DNA from: Cavia porcellus
Taxonomy: Eukaryota > Chordata > Mammalia > Rodentia > Caviidae
Direction: 5' to 3'
DNA: 64,000 nt
NCBI RefSeq assembly: GCF_034190915.1
Contig: NW_026947493.1
Coordinates: forward strand, 40,418,501 to 40,482,500
Under the pieces are notes generated by a model. That model was given only the letters and a program-made list of their open reading frames with translations, searched no databases and had not been told where the DNA came from. Within the stretch, counting starts at the first letter, position 1; each line of letters opens with the position of its first letter. This document shows, piece after piece, positions 23,969 through 37,038 of the stretch. A program made the translations under genes and the position numbers.

Positions 23969-24982
23969 ATGACAAAACGAAAGACCAAATTACAATCTGA
24001 AACCTCCAGCCCATCCCAAGAAACATTAGGAGCTATGTATATAGAAGAAAATATATGCCATACACCTCAAATATCGGACATAATAACAACTGAAATGAAC
24101 AAGCAAATGAGGGAGGTTTAAAGGAATTCAAACTAGAAATAATCTCCCAGGTAAAAGAAGCACTGATAAAAGAAAAGAAAGAAATGCTGATTATATATAA
24201 AGAAAACACAGTTAAAAATTGGAACAAATAAACAAAAAGATAGACTCCCTAGATGAGCAATATAAGAAACAAAGAGAATACATAAAGCAGATGCACAGAT
24301 ATATACAGGAAATCAAAGATTCCACTGAAAGCTGTGAAGACCAGCTCAATGAAAGTAAAGATAGAATTTCAGACCTTGAAGAGAAGATTGCAGCTAGTGA
24401 ACAAGAAAGGAAAGATCTAAAAATAACAAAGAATTAGGAAATAACAATTTAACAACTGCAAGATGATGCAAAGAAAAACAACATAAGATTGATAGGGATT
24501 AAAGAAAAACAAGGGGATGACATAAAGGACATCAAGAGGATATTTAGAGAATAGCTGAAAATTTCCAAAACATGAGATCAAAAACCAACATCAGGATCAG
24601 TGAAGAGTATAGAACTCCAAATAGTCATAACCAAAGTAAAACTACACCCAGACATATAATTATCACTATGCCAGAAATCCAACACAAGAATAGATTACTA
24701 AAAGCTGTCAGAGAGAAAAGACAGATCACTTATAAAGGAAAACCTATCAGAATTACAGCAGACTTCTCAGAACAAACAATAAAGTCAAGAAGAGCATGGA
24801 GTGAAGCATTCCAGATCCTAAAGGAAAATGATTTCCACCGTAGCCTGATGTACCCTGCAAAACTGTCCTTTAAAATTGATGGTGAAATAAGATACTTCCA
24901 TGACAAAGAACAGCTGAAGAACTTCATGATAACCAAGCCAACCCTGAAAAAAACTATTGAAAGACAGTTTAGATGCACTTAG
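23969..24982 (+). pseudogene. LINE-1 ORF1, broken
   Basis: ORF1p is the RNA-binding, trimeric chaperone of the L1 particle. The start 'MTKRKTKLQSE' matches the start of the opposite-strand copy. A coiled coil is read at 24,219-24,437 (for example 'LNESKDRISDLEEKI'), and the RNA-binding and C-terminal part at 24,572-24,982 (for example 'RHIIITMPEIQHKN', 'RRAWSEAFQILKEND', 'YFHDKEQLKNF'), with the stop at 24,980. It would encode about 338 residues, a usual ORF1p length. The frame is broken by a TAA at 24,119-24,121, at least two frameshifts, and a TAG at 24,435-24,437. Non-functional; assignment is secure. Confidence 0.92.
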
Positions 24983-25053
24983 GAAAAAAACACTAAGCAA
25001 AGCAGATAATTAAACAGAACAGAAAGATAAAGATGCAACAGCAGAAAAATAAC

Positions 25054-28000
25054 ATGTCAACAGTAAACCAACATATAACAGTTATAGCCAGTAATGTAAA
25101 TGGTTTCAATGCACAAGTTAAAAGAAACAGACTGGTAGAATGGATCAAGAAAAAAAATCCAACCATATGGTGCCTACAAGAAACTCATCTAACCCAAAAG
25201 GATACTCTCAGACAGAAAGTCAAAGGATGCAAAACAATAATACACACAACAGGAACCCAAAAAGAAGCAGGAGTAGTCATTCTGTTTGCAGACAATGTGA
25301 ACTTTACACCAATAATGATCAGAAAAGACAAATAAGGTCACTACATATTTGTTAGGGGAAAACTTCAAGAGGAAGAGATAACTATCTTAAATATATATAC
25401 ACCAAATTCCAGAGCATCCAGTTATATAAAACAAGCATTAACAAAAATGACAACTTAAATTATCAGTAACACAATTGTAACAGGACACCTTAACACACCA
25501 TTGACACCAAGGGATAGATCAACCAGAAAGAAAATCAGCAAAGAAATTACAGAACTGCATCACACCTGTGAACAAATGGACTTTCAACAACATCAGAATA
25601 CACATTCTTCTCAGCAGTACATGGGTCATTCTCTAAAATAGACCATATATTAGCTCACAGAACATGTTTAAATAAATGCAAAAGAGTTGAAATTATCCCT
25701 TGCATGTTATCATATCATAGCATTTGAAATTAGAAATTAATGATAAAAGATACTCTAAAAACCCCATAAATACATGGAAACTGAATAACACACTCTTGAG
25801 TAATTAGTGGATCACAAGGGAAATTAAAGAATAAATTAAACAATATCTACAAGAAAATGAAAATACAAATACAACTTACCGGAATCTGTGGGATGCAATG
25901 AAAGTGATGCTCAGAAGAGAATTTATTGCACTGAGTTCCCACATCAGGAAAACAGAACGAATACCAATAAATAACTTGATATTACACCTCAAGCAGCTAT
26001 AAAAAGAAGAGCAAGTCAAGCCCAAAGCCAAAAGAAGAGAGGAAGTTATAAAAATCAGAGCAGAAATCAATGCAATAAAGACTAAGAAAACAGTCCAAAG
26101 AATCAATGAATCAAAGAGTTGGTTCTTTGAAAGAATAAATAAAATTGATAAGCCCCTCGCCGACCTTATTTTACAAAGGGGAAAAAAGCTCAAATTCACG
26201 CAAGAAATGAAAAAGGTGAAATCACTACAGACTCTGTGGAAATACAAAGATCATCTACACCTATTTTGAAAACTCTATTATCAAAAGTTTAATAACAAAG
26301 AAGATAGACAGATTCCTAGAAACATATGAAGTACCAAAGCTAGATCAAGAGGATGTAAAACTGCTGAATAACCCAATTTCTATTAATGAAACTGGAAATG
26401 TTATTAAGTCCTTACCTACAAATGAGAGCCCAGGCCCAGATGGATTCACTGCAGAATTCTACAAGAAATACAAAGAAGACCTAATGCTGACACTCCTCAG
26501 ACTCTTCAATGAAATGAAAGGGAAGCAATCCTTCCCAAATCATTCCTGGAAGCAAATATTACTCTAGTACTAAAACCTGAGAAAGACCCAACTAAAAAAG
26601 AGAACTACAGACAAATCTCCCTAATGAACACAGATGCAAAAATCCTCAAAATAATGTTGGCAAATAGGAGACAGCAAATCATCAAGAAGATTATACACCA
26701 TGACCAAGTGGGATTCATCCCAGGCATGCAGGGATGGTTCAACATATGTAAATCAAGAAATGTAACCCACCATATCAATAAAGCGAAAAGTAAGAATCAC
26801 ATGATCATTTCTATAGATGCAGAAAAAGTTTTTGATATGCTCCAACATTCATTCATGATAAGAACTTTACAGAAAATTGGAATAGATGGTCTTTACCTCA
26901 ATATAATTAAACCCATCTATGACAAACCAACAGCCAGTATCACACTAAATGGCCGAAAATTGAAAGCTTTTATTTTAAAATCAGGCACAAGACAAGGATA
27001 TCATTTATCACCACTCCTATTTAACATAGTACTGGAAATACTAGCTAGAGCAATTAGAAAAAAGAGAGTAATAAAAGAGGTAAAAATAGGAAAAGAAGTT
27101 AAATTATCATTATTTGCGGATGACGTGATACTCTACAGAGAAGACCCCCTAGACTCCATTGAAAGACTTTTAGATATAATAAAAAAATTCAGTAATGTAG
27201 CTGGGTAAAAAATGAATACTCAAAAATGAATATCATTCCTATACACTAAAAACAAAATCACAGAGAGAGAAATAAGAGAAGCCACAACCTTCACACTAGC
27301 AACCAAAAATGAAATATTTGGGAATTACTCTCATGAAAGAAGTGAAAGGCCTATACAGGGAAAATATAATACACTGAAAAAAAAAATTAAGGTGACCTCA
27401 GAAAATGGAAAGACATCCCTTGCTCATGCATAGGAACAATAAATATTGTATAAATTACCATTCTCCCAAAACTCTTATACAGATTCAATGTAATCCCAAT
27501 AAAAATACCATCAACATACCTCATAGATCTAGAGAAATCACTCCTAAAATTCATCTGTAGTGAGAAGAGACCTAGAATATAGCAAAGACAGTTCTAAGCA
27601 ACAATGGCAAGAAGAGGCATCCCAATCCGTGACTTGAAGTTATACTACAAAGCAACTGTAGTAAAATCAACACGGAACTGGAATCAAAACAGAGCCGAAG
27701 ATCAATGGAATAGACTAGAAAATACAACCACAACTACGAACACAGTCAACCACCTTATCTTTGATAAAGGAACCAAACCAGTTCACTGGAAGAACAACAG
27801 TCTCTTTAATAAATGGTATTGGAAAAACTGGCTCTCCATATGCTGAAAACTAAAACTCGACCCAAGCCTATCACCATGTACTAAATTAAAATCTAAATGG
27901 ATCAAAGATCTGAATATTAAAACAGAAACACTAAATCTATTGGAAGACAAATTGGGTAGAAACCTTGAAGACATAGGGGTAGGTAGAGAATTCATGAACA

Positions 28001-28828
28001 GGAATCAAACTGCACAGGAAAAACTTCCCACAATCAATAACAAGGGCCACCTCTTATTAAAAAGTTTCTGTATGTCAAAAGAAATCTCCAGCATAGTGAA
28101 AAGAAAACCCACAAACTGGGAAAAAAATCTTAGTGAACTCTCCCTCAGACAAAGGACTTCTGTCTAAAACATATAAAGAATTAAAAAAACTCAGACCCCC
28201 AAAATTCAAAGATCCAGTTCAAAAAGGAGTATCTGAGATGAATACACTCTTCTCAGATGAAGAAATACAAATGGAAAATAAATACATGAAAAATGTTCAT
28301 CATCATTGGTCATTAGAGAAATGCACATTAAAACCACACTGAGATTCCATCTCACTCCTGAAAGAATGGCCAGGATCAAGAAAACCAACAACAACAAATG
28401 CTGAAGAGTCTATAGGGAAAAAGGAACTGTCTTGCACTGTTGGTGGGAGTGTAGACTGGGTGGAACCATTATTGAGGTCAGTCTGGAGATTTCTCAAAAA
28501 TCTGGGATTGGAAGTCTCATTTTTTTCAGCTATTCCACTTCTAGGCATATTCTCAAAAGAACTGAAAGCATCATACCACAGAGATATATGTGCACCCATA
28601 TTTATAGCAGCACAATTTGTAATCCCCAGATATTGGGAACAACACAAGTGTTCATCAACTGAGAAACGGATAAAAAAGTTGTATTTTTATACAATGGTGT
28701 ACTACTCAGCTATAAAGAAGGATCACATTGAGATATTTATAAATAAATGGACGCAGCTTGAGACCCCACTCATAAGTGAAATAAATCAGAGTCACATGTA
28801 TGAATACCGAATAGTTTCCTTATTGTAA
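25054..28828 (+). pseudogene. LINE-1 ORF2 (endonuclease, reverse transcriptase), broken
   Basis: ORF2p nicks DNA and copies L1 RNA at the target. The start at 25,054 gives 'MSTVNQHITVIASNVNGFN', the endonuclease N-terminus, and 'CLQETHLTQ' carries the catalytic Glu. The frame stops at 25,333. The reverse transcriptase is read at 26,624-27,208 with '[17 protein letters not shown]', '[15 protein letters not shown]' and the catalytic '[10 protein letters not shown]'. In the Cys-rich C-terminal motif the tryptophan after the first Cys is a stop and the second Cys is Tyr, while 'LHCWWEC' remains. The end 'YRIVSLL' is followed by a stop at 28,826. It spans about 1,258 codons, close to the normal length. 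Many stops and shifts make it dead. Confidence 0.93.
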
Positions 28829-30235
28829 GAAATGGTTCAAGTATATAAAAGTATGTGGTAATCTTGATTCCCCATTATGTGGCTTTGAAGCCTTTTAAAG
28901 TTTTCACTCATTATTTTATTTTTTATTCTGGGCTGTTTAATATTATTGCCTGTGATGATATGAACAGCTATTTTGAAGAAAACATGACATCATAATAGCT
29001 AGTGCTGATTTAATATCATCTGGTTTTGAAGTCCCACAAAACTGTTGTTCTTCTCTCTCCATTGGTTTTATCATATTATATCTTACTGGATTTTATTATA
29101 TGTGATAGTATAAACAAAGATTTTTATAAACAAAGAGATAATATAGAAACCATTGTTAGTTTTCTGTTAGCTGGTTCTCAATAACCTGTAATATTATCAT
29201 TCTCTTGAATGGTTTCACACTGTCTTGATAAGTTTGACGCTATAGTATACGAAGTTATATTCAAATATTTCAAGGAAAGAGAAACTATGGTAACTACTAT
29301 TAAGTCGGGTTATCTTGAGTTAAAGAACTAGGGTGCTGAAATTGTCATGCTTTGACCTGTATTGTTATGGTGTTATGTCCTCTTTCATCTCAATCTCCCC
29401 CTTTTTCATAAAAAAATATTTATTTATTTATTATTATTTTTTTAATTAAGGGAAAAAATCAAAAAATTAGCAGGATATACTATACTAACTTTTGGATTTC
29501 CTATTAACTTGATTTGAAGCCCTGTATTACTCCCACTATCTTGTTTTGACTGATTTTATTCTATTCCATTCTGTTTGAAAGTATCAAGTTTGAAGGTATA
29601 GGCAACTACTTGAAGGCAATAAGATTCACTATGATACCCATTTTGGCTTGACTATTATCTTCTTTTGAAGCCCTGTAGGTCTTGCTCTGTACTATTTTGT
29701 TCAATTTTATTATACCTAATCATATAGGTAATTCTTTTTAAGGAAGCAAGAGGCATTATGGTAACCATTGTTGATCACCTTGTATTCTGTTTTTACATCA
29801 TGTGCTATGTCTATCCTTTGTTTTGACTGACTGCTTTGTTTTGTCATATTTGGTTTTATTCTCTTCCAAAAAGAGTAATATGAAGTATGGGAGTAATAAA
29901 ACCCAAAATGTGTAAATTTTGTTGTAAAAAAGGGAGGAGAAAAAAGTGCTCTAAAGGATACAACTGCAAATGTGTTTAGGTGTGTTAAGATAGATGACCA
30001 TATTACTAAGTTTTTGTTGGATCTTTGAACACAACTGTTTGCAGTCTCACCGTTTGAATGTTCACTTTGTATGCTTTAATCCTATAACTTCAACAACTAT
30101 TTCTAAGATGAAAATCTATAATCTATTAACTAGTGATTTCTTACTTTTTTTTCTTTTTAATTCTGTATTACTTGTACCCTACACTGTTTTGTTTTTTTTT
30201 TTTCCTTTAAATACAATAAACTGGAAATTTGTGTA
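28829..30235 (+). repeat. LINE-1 3' UTR made of about 150-bp modules
   Basis: A landmark equivalent to 'gagacattatggtagccatt' recurs at about 28,986, 29,135, 29,279, 29,472, 29,623 and 29,750, with spacings 149, 144, 193, 151 and 127 bp. A degenerate seventh unit may lie near 30,090-30,230. Each unit also carries a 'ttgttttgaagtcctgta'-like block and a T-rich 'ttttgactgattttattct' block. No polypurine tract of the usual rodent L1 type is present. Confidence 0.8.
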
Positions 30236-31179
30236 AAATAGCTTGATCTCACATTTCTTGCAAAAATGCAACCTATGAAAATCGTTGACAAATTCATTGT
30301 GATAATGTGTTAAATTTTGTAACAAAGTACAAGAAGAAAGCTTTGTATAGTTAGATTTATTTTACTGAAAATATTTTCAAAAAAAGTTAAATCACTTTCT
30401 TTCCTTTAACTAAAATGATTATAAATATGTTTTTGTCTAATTATCTCAAATAGTTCTTTGTAGTATGGTGTACCAAAAAAGATTATCAAGTAATAAAATT
30501 TCTCTAAGATGCAAATAATATCTTGATTTTGATGAACCTTTCAGTTCAGTAATTTATACATTTACAAGATTAGATGAACTTAAGGTACAGGATTTAGTCT
30601 GTTTCACTAACAAAGTTAGCAATTAGAAACTTTGAGCTGAGTAAATACAGTACACAATTATCTATGCATACTCACTTAATAGAATGGTAGACATACACTG
30701 ACAGTCAGATTAGTATAATTAACTATGGTGCTAATCACTGGGCTTCAGAAGAACAAGATTTCTTTCCATTAGAATTTACTTTCTTAAACAAGATCTTTTG
30801 ACTCATCCAATGTTCAATAGATAATGCTTTCAAGTTACTCTGAGTTAGTAGAAAAATAATTAATGTGTATTACCTTACTTATGTAATTTACTCTCATTAC
30901 TTAGGTAATTTAATAATAATTTTGACAGTTCCTCAAAAATAAATGCTTGGGTTTCTCTCTTCTTTTTTATTCATCTGACTGTTGTAGCCATTCTCAACGT
31001 TTCGCATGAAAAGAAGCACCGGATAGTATTCACAGTGATTTCATAAGAAATAAAGTAGACAGAGATTAAGAAATTTCAAGGCTTTTTGGTTGGTTTGACA
31101 ATACACAAGTATTAGCATTTTGCTTTGTGTTCCTGAAGACCATATAGTTCTTGTAATTTTGTTTCTTTGCTTTTTTTTA
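30236..31179. other. Unassigned AT-rich sequence
   Basis: No gene or repeat recognised. Confidence 0.5.
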
Positions 31180-31300
31180 TTTTAAATTTTTTGGGGGATA
31201 GAATCTAAGTTGGCCTAAAACTTAAAATTCTCCAGGTGGCCTAAAACTTAAAATTCTCCCAACTCAGACTCCTGAATATCTAGAATTGCAGGCATTCATT
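31180..31300 (-). mobile_element. B1 SINE fragment, antisense, with internal duplication
   Basis: The antisense B1 order is seen: 'gatagaatctaagttggcc', 'actcagactcctgaatatct', 'gaattgcaggcattcattag'. It contains a direct repeat of 'tggcctaaaacttaaaattc' plus 'tcc' at 31,211-31,233 and 31,237-31,259. Confidence 0.7.
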
Positions 31301-31550
31301 AGCAAACTTTTTGAGAGAATGTTTTCTTCTGCTATCTACCTTCCAAGCGGCCTCCACACTACTAGAGAGACATTTTCCTGCACTACCTTTACTTTCCAAT
31401 CTTCAACTCGTGATATTTCGACTTTCAGCTTTACTTTCATCAAGCTTACTCCAAGAAACCCACTATTTGTCAGTTATATGTAGGGCATTTGCTAGTTAAT
31501 GTATGATTAATTCTAATTCCTAAAGTGAAATACGGCAACTCTGTAGAATA

Positions 31551-31920
31551 TGGCCACTATTGTCTAAATGTTTATGTTTCTCCAAAATTCATATGTTGAA
31601 ACCATGACTATTCCTAGATGAGAGTATGAGCAGGTAGGTCTTTTCAAAGGGGATTAATTTATAAAGGAAATTCTTCATACCTAGGTTGATGTCTTCATAA
31701 ACAGGCTCCAGAAAGCTGCCTTATCTCCCTTTCAACATGCTGCAAACAGGAAGAAGAAGCTTTGTTCTATCAACCACAGAGTGGACTTTCACCAAATAAT
31801 ATACCTGTGCCTTTGCTCTGCACTGCCCAATAACCAGAACAGTGTGAAATAATAGTTTTCTTATCAGTCATTTTATGGTGCTGTGCTAGTGCAGCCAAAC
31901 TGGCTAAGGAAATAATACCA
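31551..31920 (+). mobile_element. ERVL-MaLR-type solitary LTR
   Basis: 'tgtctaaatgtttatgtttc' and 'ccaaaattcatatgttgaaa' at the start and 'gtgcagccaaactggctaag' at the end match the two ends of a common MaLR-class LTR. The middle is shortened. The minus-strand open frame at 31,770-31,979 overlaps its end and is not a gene. Confidence 0.75.
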
Positions 31921-31924
31921 TTGG

Positions 31925-33704
31925 TTATTTTTGCCTTCTTAAAGGCATTGTCCCTAGCATATGAACAACTAAGACACAAGATGTCTTAATCCAGACAGAT
32001 TATTCAGTATAAACACCAATATTTGGAAAGCGTATATCTCTTTCAGAAATCTATTGTCATCTTTTTATTGTTATACATAATATTGCACATCCTGTTAGTA
32101 ATAGAAATTGTCTTAGATTCCATTTAGAATACTGACTGATAATTATTCTTCTTATCTAAAGGTGTAAAGGATAGCAATGATGAAATTTCACTTTAAAATT
32201 CAAATTTAAAAACACTGAACATTTATTACAAGCTCATAAGCTACATCATTTATGAAAACTACAGCCAGAATTTTGTGCCTTGTCAACTATTTTTCAGTTT
32301 CAGGGCATCCATAAAACCTCTACAAGTCACGGTAACCTGTCACCTAACCCACAATCCTATCTTGTTCCAACTCTAGTGATCTCAAGTATTCATAAACAAA
32401 CTTCAAGTATTTTAAAAACTCATAAATTTTTTTTTCCAATATGTATACCCACATTCATCTGAAGTGGGGTTCACACCACTTTTTGGACTTCTCAAATGGA
32501 TTCAAAATTCCAAGGGAATTAACAACTAATAGTAATCATTTCACAGATAAAAGAAATACTCCTATTTCTGGAGGAAATTACTTTGAGACAGAAAAAAATT
32601 AATTTAATTAATACAAATAGTTAAAATCAGTTATATTTTATATCCCAGGGCATGAAATTATGATCCAGAAACTAGGGAAGTACCTTTGGAATTTTAATTG
32701 TTATCAGCATGTGAGGACCACAGCAGTGATGCTTGCCAGACAAGCAGCACTTATTTTCCTTATTAGGGCAAAAATACTTTTAGAACATCGCCAGTATTTT
32801 CATTAATCCCTAAGGATAGCTTTCTAGCACCTATTCTAGAAATTGTCTCACTTCATTCTTCAACTGCTTTTTTGATGAATAAACCTCTCATATTTTGTCA
32901 TCAATCTCTGTATTTCTCCTCTGTCTTTGTAAACCTCTCTTTCTATTTTTTCTTATGGCCTAAAACTTCTTAATTGCATTCAAGTCCAGAATTCAAAGGG
33001 CAGACAAGTGATTAAGTAACACTAAAAATAAACAAAAATACAAAATTTTCAAATCTTCCTGAAATTTTTACTTAACAACAAATTAACATTTGCTGTAAGA
33101 AACTGTACATTTTATACTCAACACTGAAGAGAAAATTATCCAGAATACCAAAATCATCTCAAAGAGACATAATGAGTTTAAAAGCACATTTTTAGATATC
33201 TATTACCAGAATATTTCCTTCTCCTTCCAAATAAATGCCTTTCAATGGATTTCCAATAAAGTTATATCCCTAGCATGCCTATGAGAGGGGCTTTCAGTTA
33301 GTAAGAGACAAACAAGGTATTCTGGTTAGGATTTCATACATCTTGGTAGCACTTTAGCAAATATCAAATTATAAGATAAAGATATCAGTGAATAGAATCA
33401 TCCTTCGATTCCACTCCTTGATATTGTATTGTGAACAACTCTTAGACTTCATGCCACGCTATGAAAGAATTGTGGAGCTACCTCAATTTTCACTACCGTT
33501 TATGCAGCTATTTTAATCTCATGCCTGAATTCCAGTGAGTTATGCTGCTGCACTTTTCTAAATGCTCTAGTGCAGCTCTTAAAGTCTAAGAGAATAAAAA
33601 AGCATAACACAAAGTAAAACCTACAAATATTATGATAGGTTCTGAGAAGAGGAGGGAAAACAACAAGATAAATACCAAAAAAGAGTCACTAAGCACCAAG
33701 GCTG
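31925..33704. other. Unassigned sequence
   Basis: Nothing recognised over about 1.8 kb of AT-rich DNA; only short chance open frames. Confidence 0.5.
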
Positions 33705-34445
33705 ATCTTGAAGTTATTAGTGTGAAGATTCTTCAGAAAACTAGGATTAGAGATACCATTCCACTCACCTGTCTCTATTATGGATTTTTTTCCAGAAGAA
33801 TTGAAAACATCATACCACCATGATATATGTGAACTCAGGTTTATAGCAGCACAATTTTTAATAGTTAAATCTTGAAAACAACCCAAATGTCCATCAACTG
33901 AGAAATGGATAGAAAAGATGTAGTATTTTTCTATGATGGAGTACCACACAGCCATAAAGAAAGGTAAACTAGAGGCTTTCATAGCTAGTTGGGTGCAACT
34001 GGAGACCATACTTGTAAGTGAAACAAATCAGACTTGCATTTGTAAACACTGTATTGTCTCCATAGTGTAAGAAATCAAAAGAGTAAATAAATAAGATGCA
34101 AGAAATATAATAGATATTGTGAAAAGGAAAGAAACATCTCAAATGGGGCAAAGGAGAAAAGAAGGAAGGGAAAAAAAAAATATATATATATATACACACA
34201 AGATAGCCAAGATAATTGTACTACTTATTCTACTAATTGACTGAAAGGAATTGCTAGTTCTTATATTGTTTGATCAAATTTGTATGCCTACATCTGGTAA
34301 ATTGAGAACTATTTTGAAGACAGCACTATGCAATACTGTAACATTGTTAATATTCTATTATCTTGTTTTGAAATTCTGTATCATTTATATTGGGTTTTTT
34401 TTTCTCTTTAAAATGTAGAAGACATTTTTCAATAGAAAAAAAATA
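33705..34445 (+). mobile_element. 5'-truncated LINE-1 3' end
   Basis: ORF2 C-terminal landmarks are in order: 'gattcttcagaaaactagga', 'ccagaagaattgaaaacatc', 'tccatcaactgagaaatgg' and 'gtaccacacagccataaaga'. A 3' UTR like the one at 4,005-4,400 follows ('gatagccaagataattgtac'). It ends with an A-run near 34,437-34,445. The frame is broken. A (TA)n run interrupts it near 34,180-34,193. Confidence 0.85.
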
Positions 34446-34449
34446 AGGT

Positions 34450-36149
34450 AGATCTCAGAACACTTACTTTTAAAGAAGACTGGCTTTGCTCCACATCTTA
34501 TGCTGAATATGTCAGGGAGGTTCAAGCTGGTGATTATCTTGCGATGATCCTGATACTGATTGTCTTTCTCTGTTAGAATCATTACATTACTTTTATGGTA
34601 AACCTCAGAGAAATTATATATTACTTTGCACATAAAAACGGTGTTAGACCCAATATATGGTATAAACCAAGAGTTTGGTATAGTCAAATGGGAGCATTAA
34701 TTGATGTAGTTGTTACTTAGAATTTTAGAATTTTCTGGGAACTTAAATGGCAGGAGTTCTCCTAAAGGAAAGTTTTAAAGAAACAAAACTATTTATGCTT
34801 TTCCAATAAACTGCCTTAGTTTACAATACAGAAATAATTAATGGGTGTGCTTTAATCAGAGAGCAGGCTGGATGCGGAAGAGAAAAGAGAGGCCTAAGGA
34901 TTGATTATGCATCGGATTTCATAGCCACACTTAGGCACTTATAACACTCCCAGATGTGTCATTCCTAAATATGCAGGACAATGAGTGAAGCACCCATACT
35001 CACACGTTCACATGCACATATGGATACGGAGGTCAGTCCGAATGATCCAGTCTGTTGACCTCCATACAGCACCAGGTCCTTCAAGTATTGATTCAGTTTA
35101 GTCTTTCTCTACTGAAATGAAATATACACTATTTTACACTGAGGTCTGAGCTGTGGATGCACTTCTCTAAATTGAAATAATAAATTAAATACACTTTCGT
35201 TACTGTTGGGGATAAAGGTGGCTGCTTCCCAGTGTAAGACTTTAATTCTCTGTGTAGCTTAGCACTTCTTTCTTAACATGAGATGGTCTTCAGGATATTT
35301 GATAGATACAGCCCACATTCTTTAATTCTTAGGAATTAAACATGCTTATTGAGGATATGCTAATTTTGCTATATAAATTTTCCATCTAATTTAACTTCAT
35401 GATACTTGAAGTTTGCTCCTGAAAAAATGAAGAGAAAATCAGAAAGCAGAAAAGTGCATTTTAATAACCAATTTACCAACAACTAAACAAAGAGTATAAT
35501 GCAAAAAGAAGCATGCAGCTACATTTTCAAAGGCTTGACAGTGCAAGTTAAATCTCACTTTTCTTTTTGTCCTTATGATTCTCTTCCATTTCCTAGTATT
35601 AATGTTTTGCTTAGACATTACTGAAAGAATAAAGTTGCTAAGTAACTTTAAATAGCGTCTTTATTTTTGACTCAAAACTGCCACTAGTGTTTGTTCTTGG
35701 CCTTTGTACTATAGTTTGGGATTAAAGATGCAAGAGAGGAAAAAGAAATAAAATTAAGGCCAACAGCTCCCAAATGCAATCTTAACATCAGGGCCAGTCC
35801 ATGTTACAGTTTTACTGGTCCTTGTCAAATTGAGGAAAAATAAGGACAATGTCCTGAGTTTTTCTTGCAATTAAATTTATTCATATTATTAAGGTCTATT
35901 ATGAGATTATGTCTACCTTTTTATGAAAGCATTGTTACTTTGATTTAATAATAATGATTAAAATTTTGACAATATTTGTTCTTGAAAAATCAAGTTTTAT
36001 TTATACAGTGTTTTTATCTAATTGTAATGACTCATTTAATTCTTTTCTCTCAAGCTACAAAAGGTAGTTAAAATTTTAATAGGAAATTGACAAAAATATT
36101 CTTAATTGGATTAAGAAACTCCTGGAGAGATGACTGAATTTGGCGACAC
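34450..36149. other. Unassigned sequence
   Basis: No gene or repeat recognised. The minus-strand open frame at 34,385-34,687 (100 codons) starts in the preceding L1 tail and has no family signature. Confidence 0.5.
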
Positions 36150-36370
36150 TGATTTTCCCAGGAGTGGGGTATTAGGACGCGGAGCTTAGTTGGAGGAAGT
36201 AAGACAGAGGGCTTTGATCTTGGGGACCATATTCCTGGTTCATCCTTTGCTTCTACCCCTTCTCTCTGCCCCCTGGATCCCATGAACTGAGCAGCTTTTC
36301 TCTGTCATATCTTTCCACCCAGATGTATTTTCACTGAAGCTCTCCAATCACAGACTAAAACCTCCTTATA
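36150..36370 (+). mobile_element. MaLR-type LTR fragment
   Basis: 'ccatgaactgagcagctttt' with 'ctctgtcatatctttccacc' and then 'cacagactaaaacctcc' is the mid to 3' pattern of a rodent MaLR LTR (MST/ORR1 group). Both ends are eroded. The minus-strand open frame at 36,068-36,283 overlaps it. Confidence 0.6.
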
Positions 36371-36374
36371 GAAT

Positions 36375-37038
36375 GGTTGCAGATAGGGACCTTTATTACT
36401 GGGGTCAGCCCTATCTTGAACTCTGAAAATTTAAGTGACATTCATTGAGCATCAGGACCAGAGCAAAAATATTAAGGAAAATTGGAATTAATTATATCTA
36501 TAGAATAATATAAATCTGTTCAGACAGGTAAATTAAAGTTCACCTAAACTCTGGAATATCAACCATAAATTATATAACTTGTTTAATCATTCTTTGAGAG
36601 TAGTTAGGATAATATAACACAAATCTGCTGTCCATCTCTGCCCCCAGTCAAGACAGGTGCTTTTGATTGTCAAGATTTTCTATTATAGATAAGATTTGCT
36701 ACTTTTTTAAACCTAAATATTTTTAATAAATGATTTTTACTTCTTCTAAGATATGTTGAAAAACACACTTAAGTTGTGTATATCCTGTGTCTCCACTCAC
36801 AGCAAAACATTGAAAGCAGTTGGTAGTATGATGGTGTTAATATATTCATGCAATACATTGTTAGACATATGGAGATTCAGGTATTTTCTCTGCTTGTAGA
36901 TTTTAAAAGGAAAGTCCTGCACATGCATTTTATGTACATAAAGTGTAGTGTTCAAATAGGAACAGCGTATGAGAACATTGTACTTGTCAGCTATGTGCTG
37001 TCAGCAGAGATGAGTTTTCAGTGCATGGTATTTTAGAC
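36375..37038. other. Unassigned AT-rich sequence
   Basis: Nothing recognised. The open stretch at 36,848-37,036 has no family signature. Confidence 0.5.

Larger units (their letters stand above)
23461..30235 (+). mobile_element. Full-length-structured LINE-1, inactive
   Basis: All L1 parts are present in order: tandem 5' UTR monomers, ORF1 (23,969-24,982), a 71-bp spacer, ORF2 (25,054-28,828), and a 1.4-kb 3' UTR ending near 'aatacaataaactgg'. Total is about 6.8 kb. Both ORFs carry many stops and frameshifts, so the element cannot move now. The 3' half is closely related to the truncated copy at 19.2-21.2 kb, which places both in one relatively late subfamily. Target duplications were not found. 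Confidence 0.92.

Noticed and set aside
23395..23988. Overlapping open frames of 111-148 codons on both strands
   Set aside because: They lie in the GC-rich, stop-poor tandem promoter monomers of an L1; the apparent repeats in the peptide follow the DNA repeats.
26624..27208. 194-codon reverse transcriptase frame as a domesticated gene
   Set aside because: It is one open stretch of an otherwise broken L1 ORF2 with normal L1 flanks on both sides; no sign of selection can be seen.
29246..29258. Exact match to one 13-bp arm of a loxP site ('tatacgaagttat')
   Set aside because: The opposite arm is absent at the right spacing, and the matching place in the related L1 (about 20,207) differs. A chance half-site in an L1 3' UTR.
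33349..33600. Possible host exon between LTR and L1 pieces
   Set aside because: No open frame with splice signals and no recognised protein similarity.
36068..36283. 71-codon minus-strand open frame
   Set aside because: Most of it is antisense to a MaLR LTR fragment.
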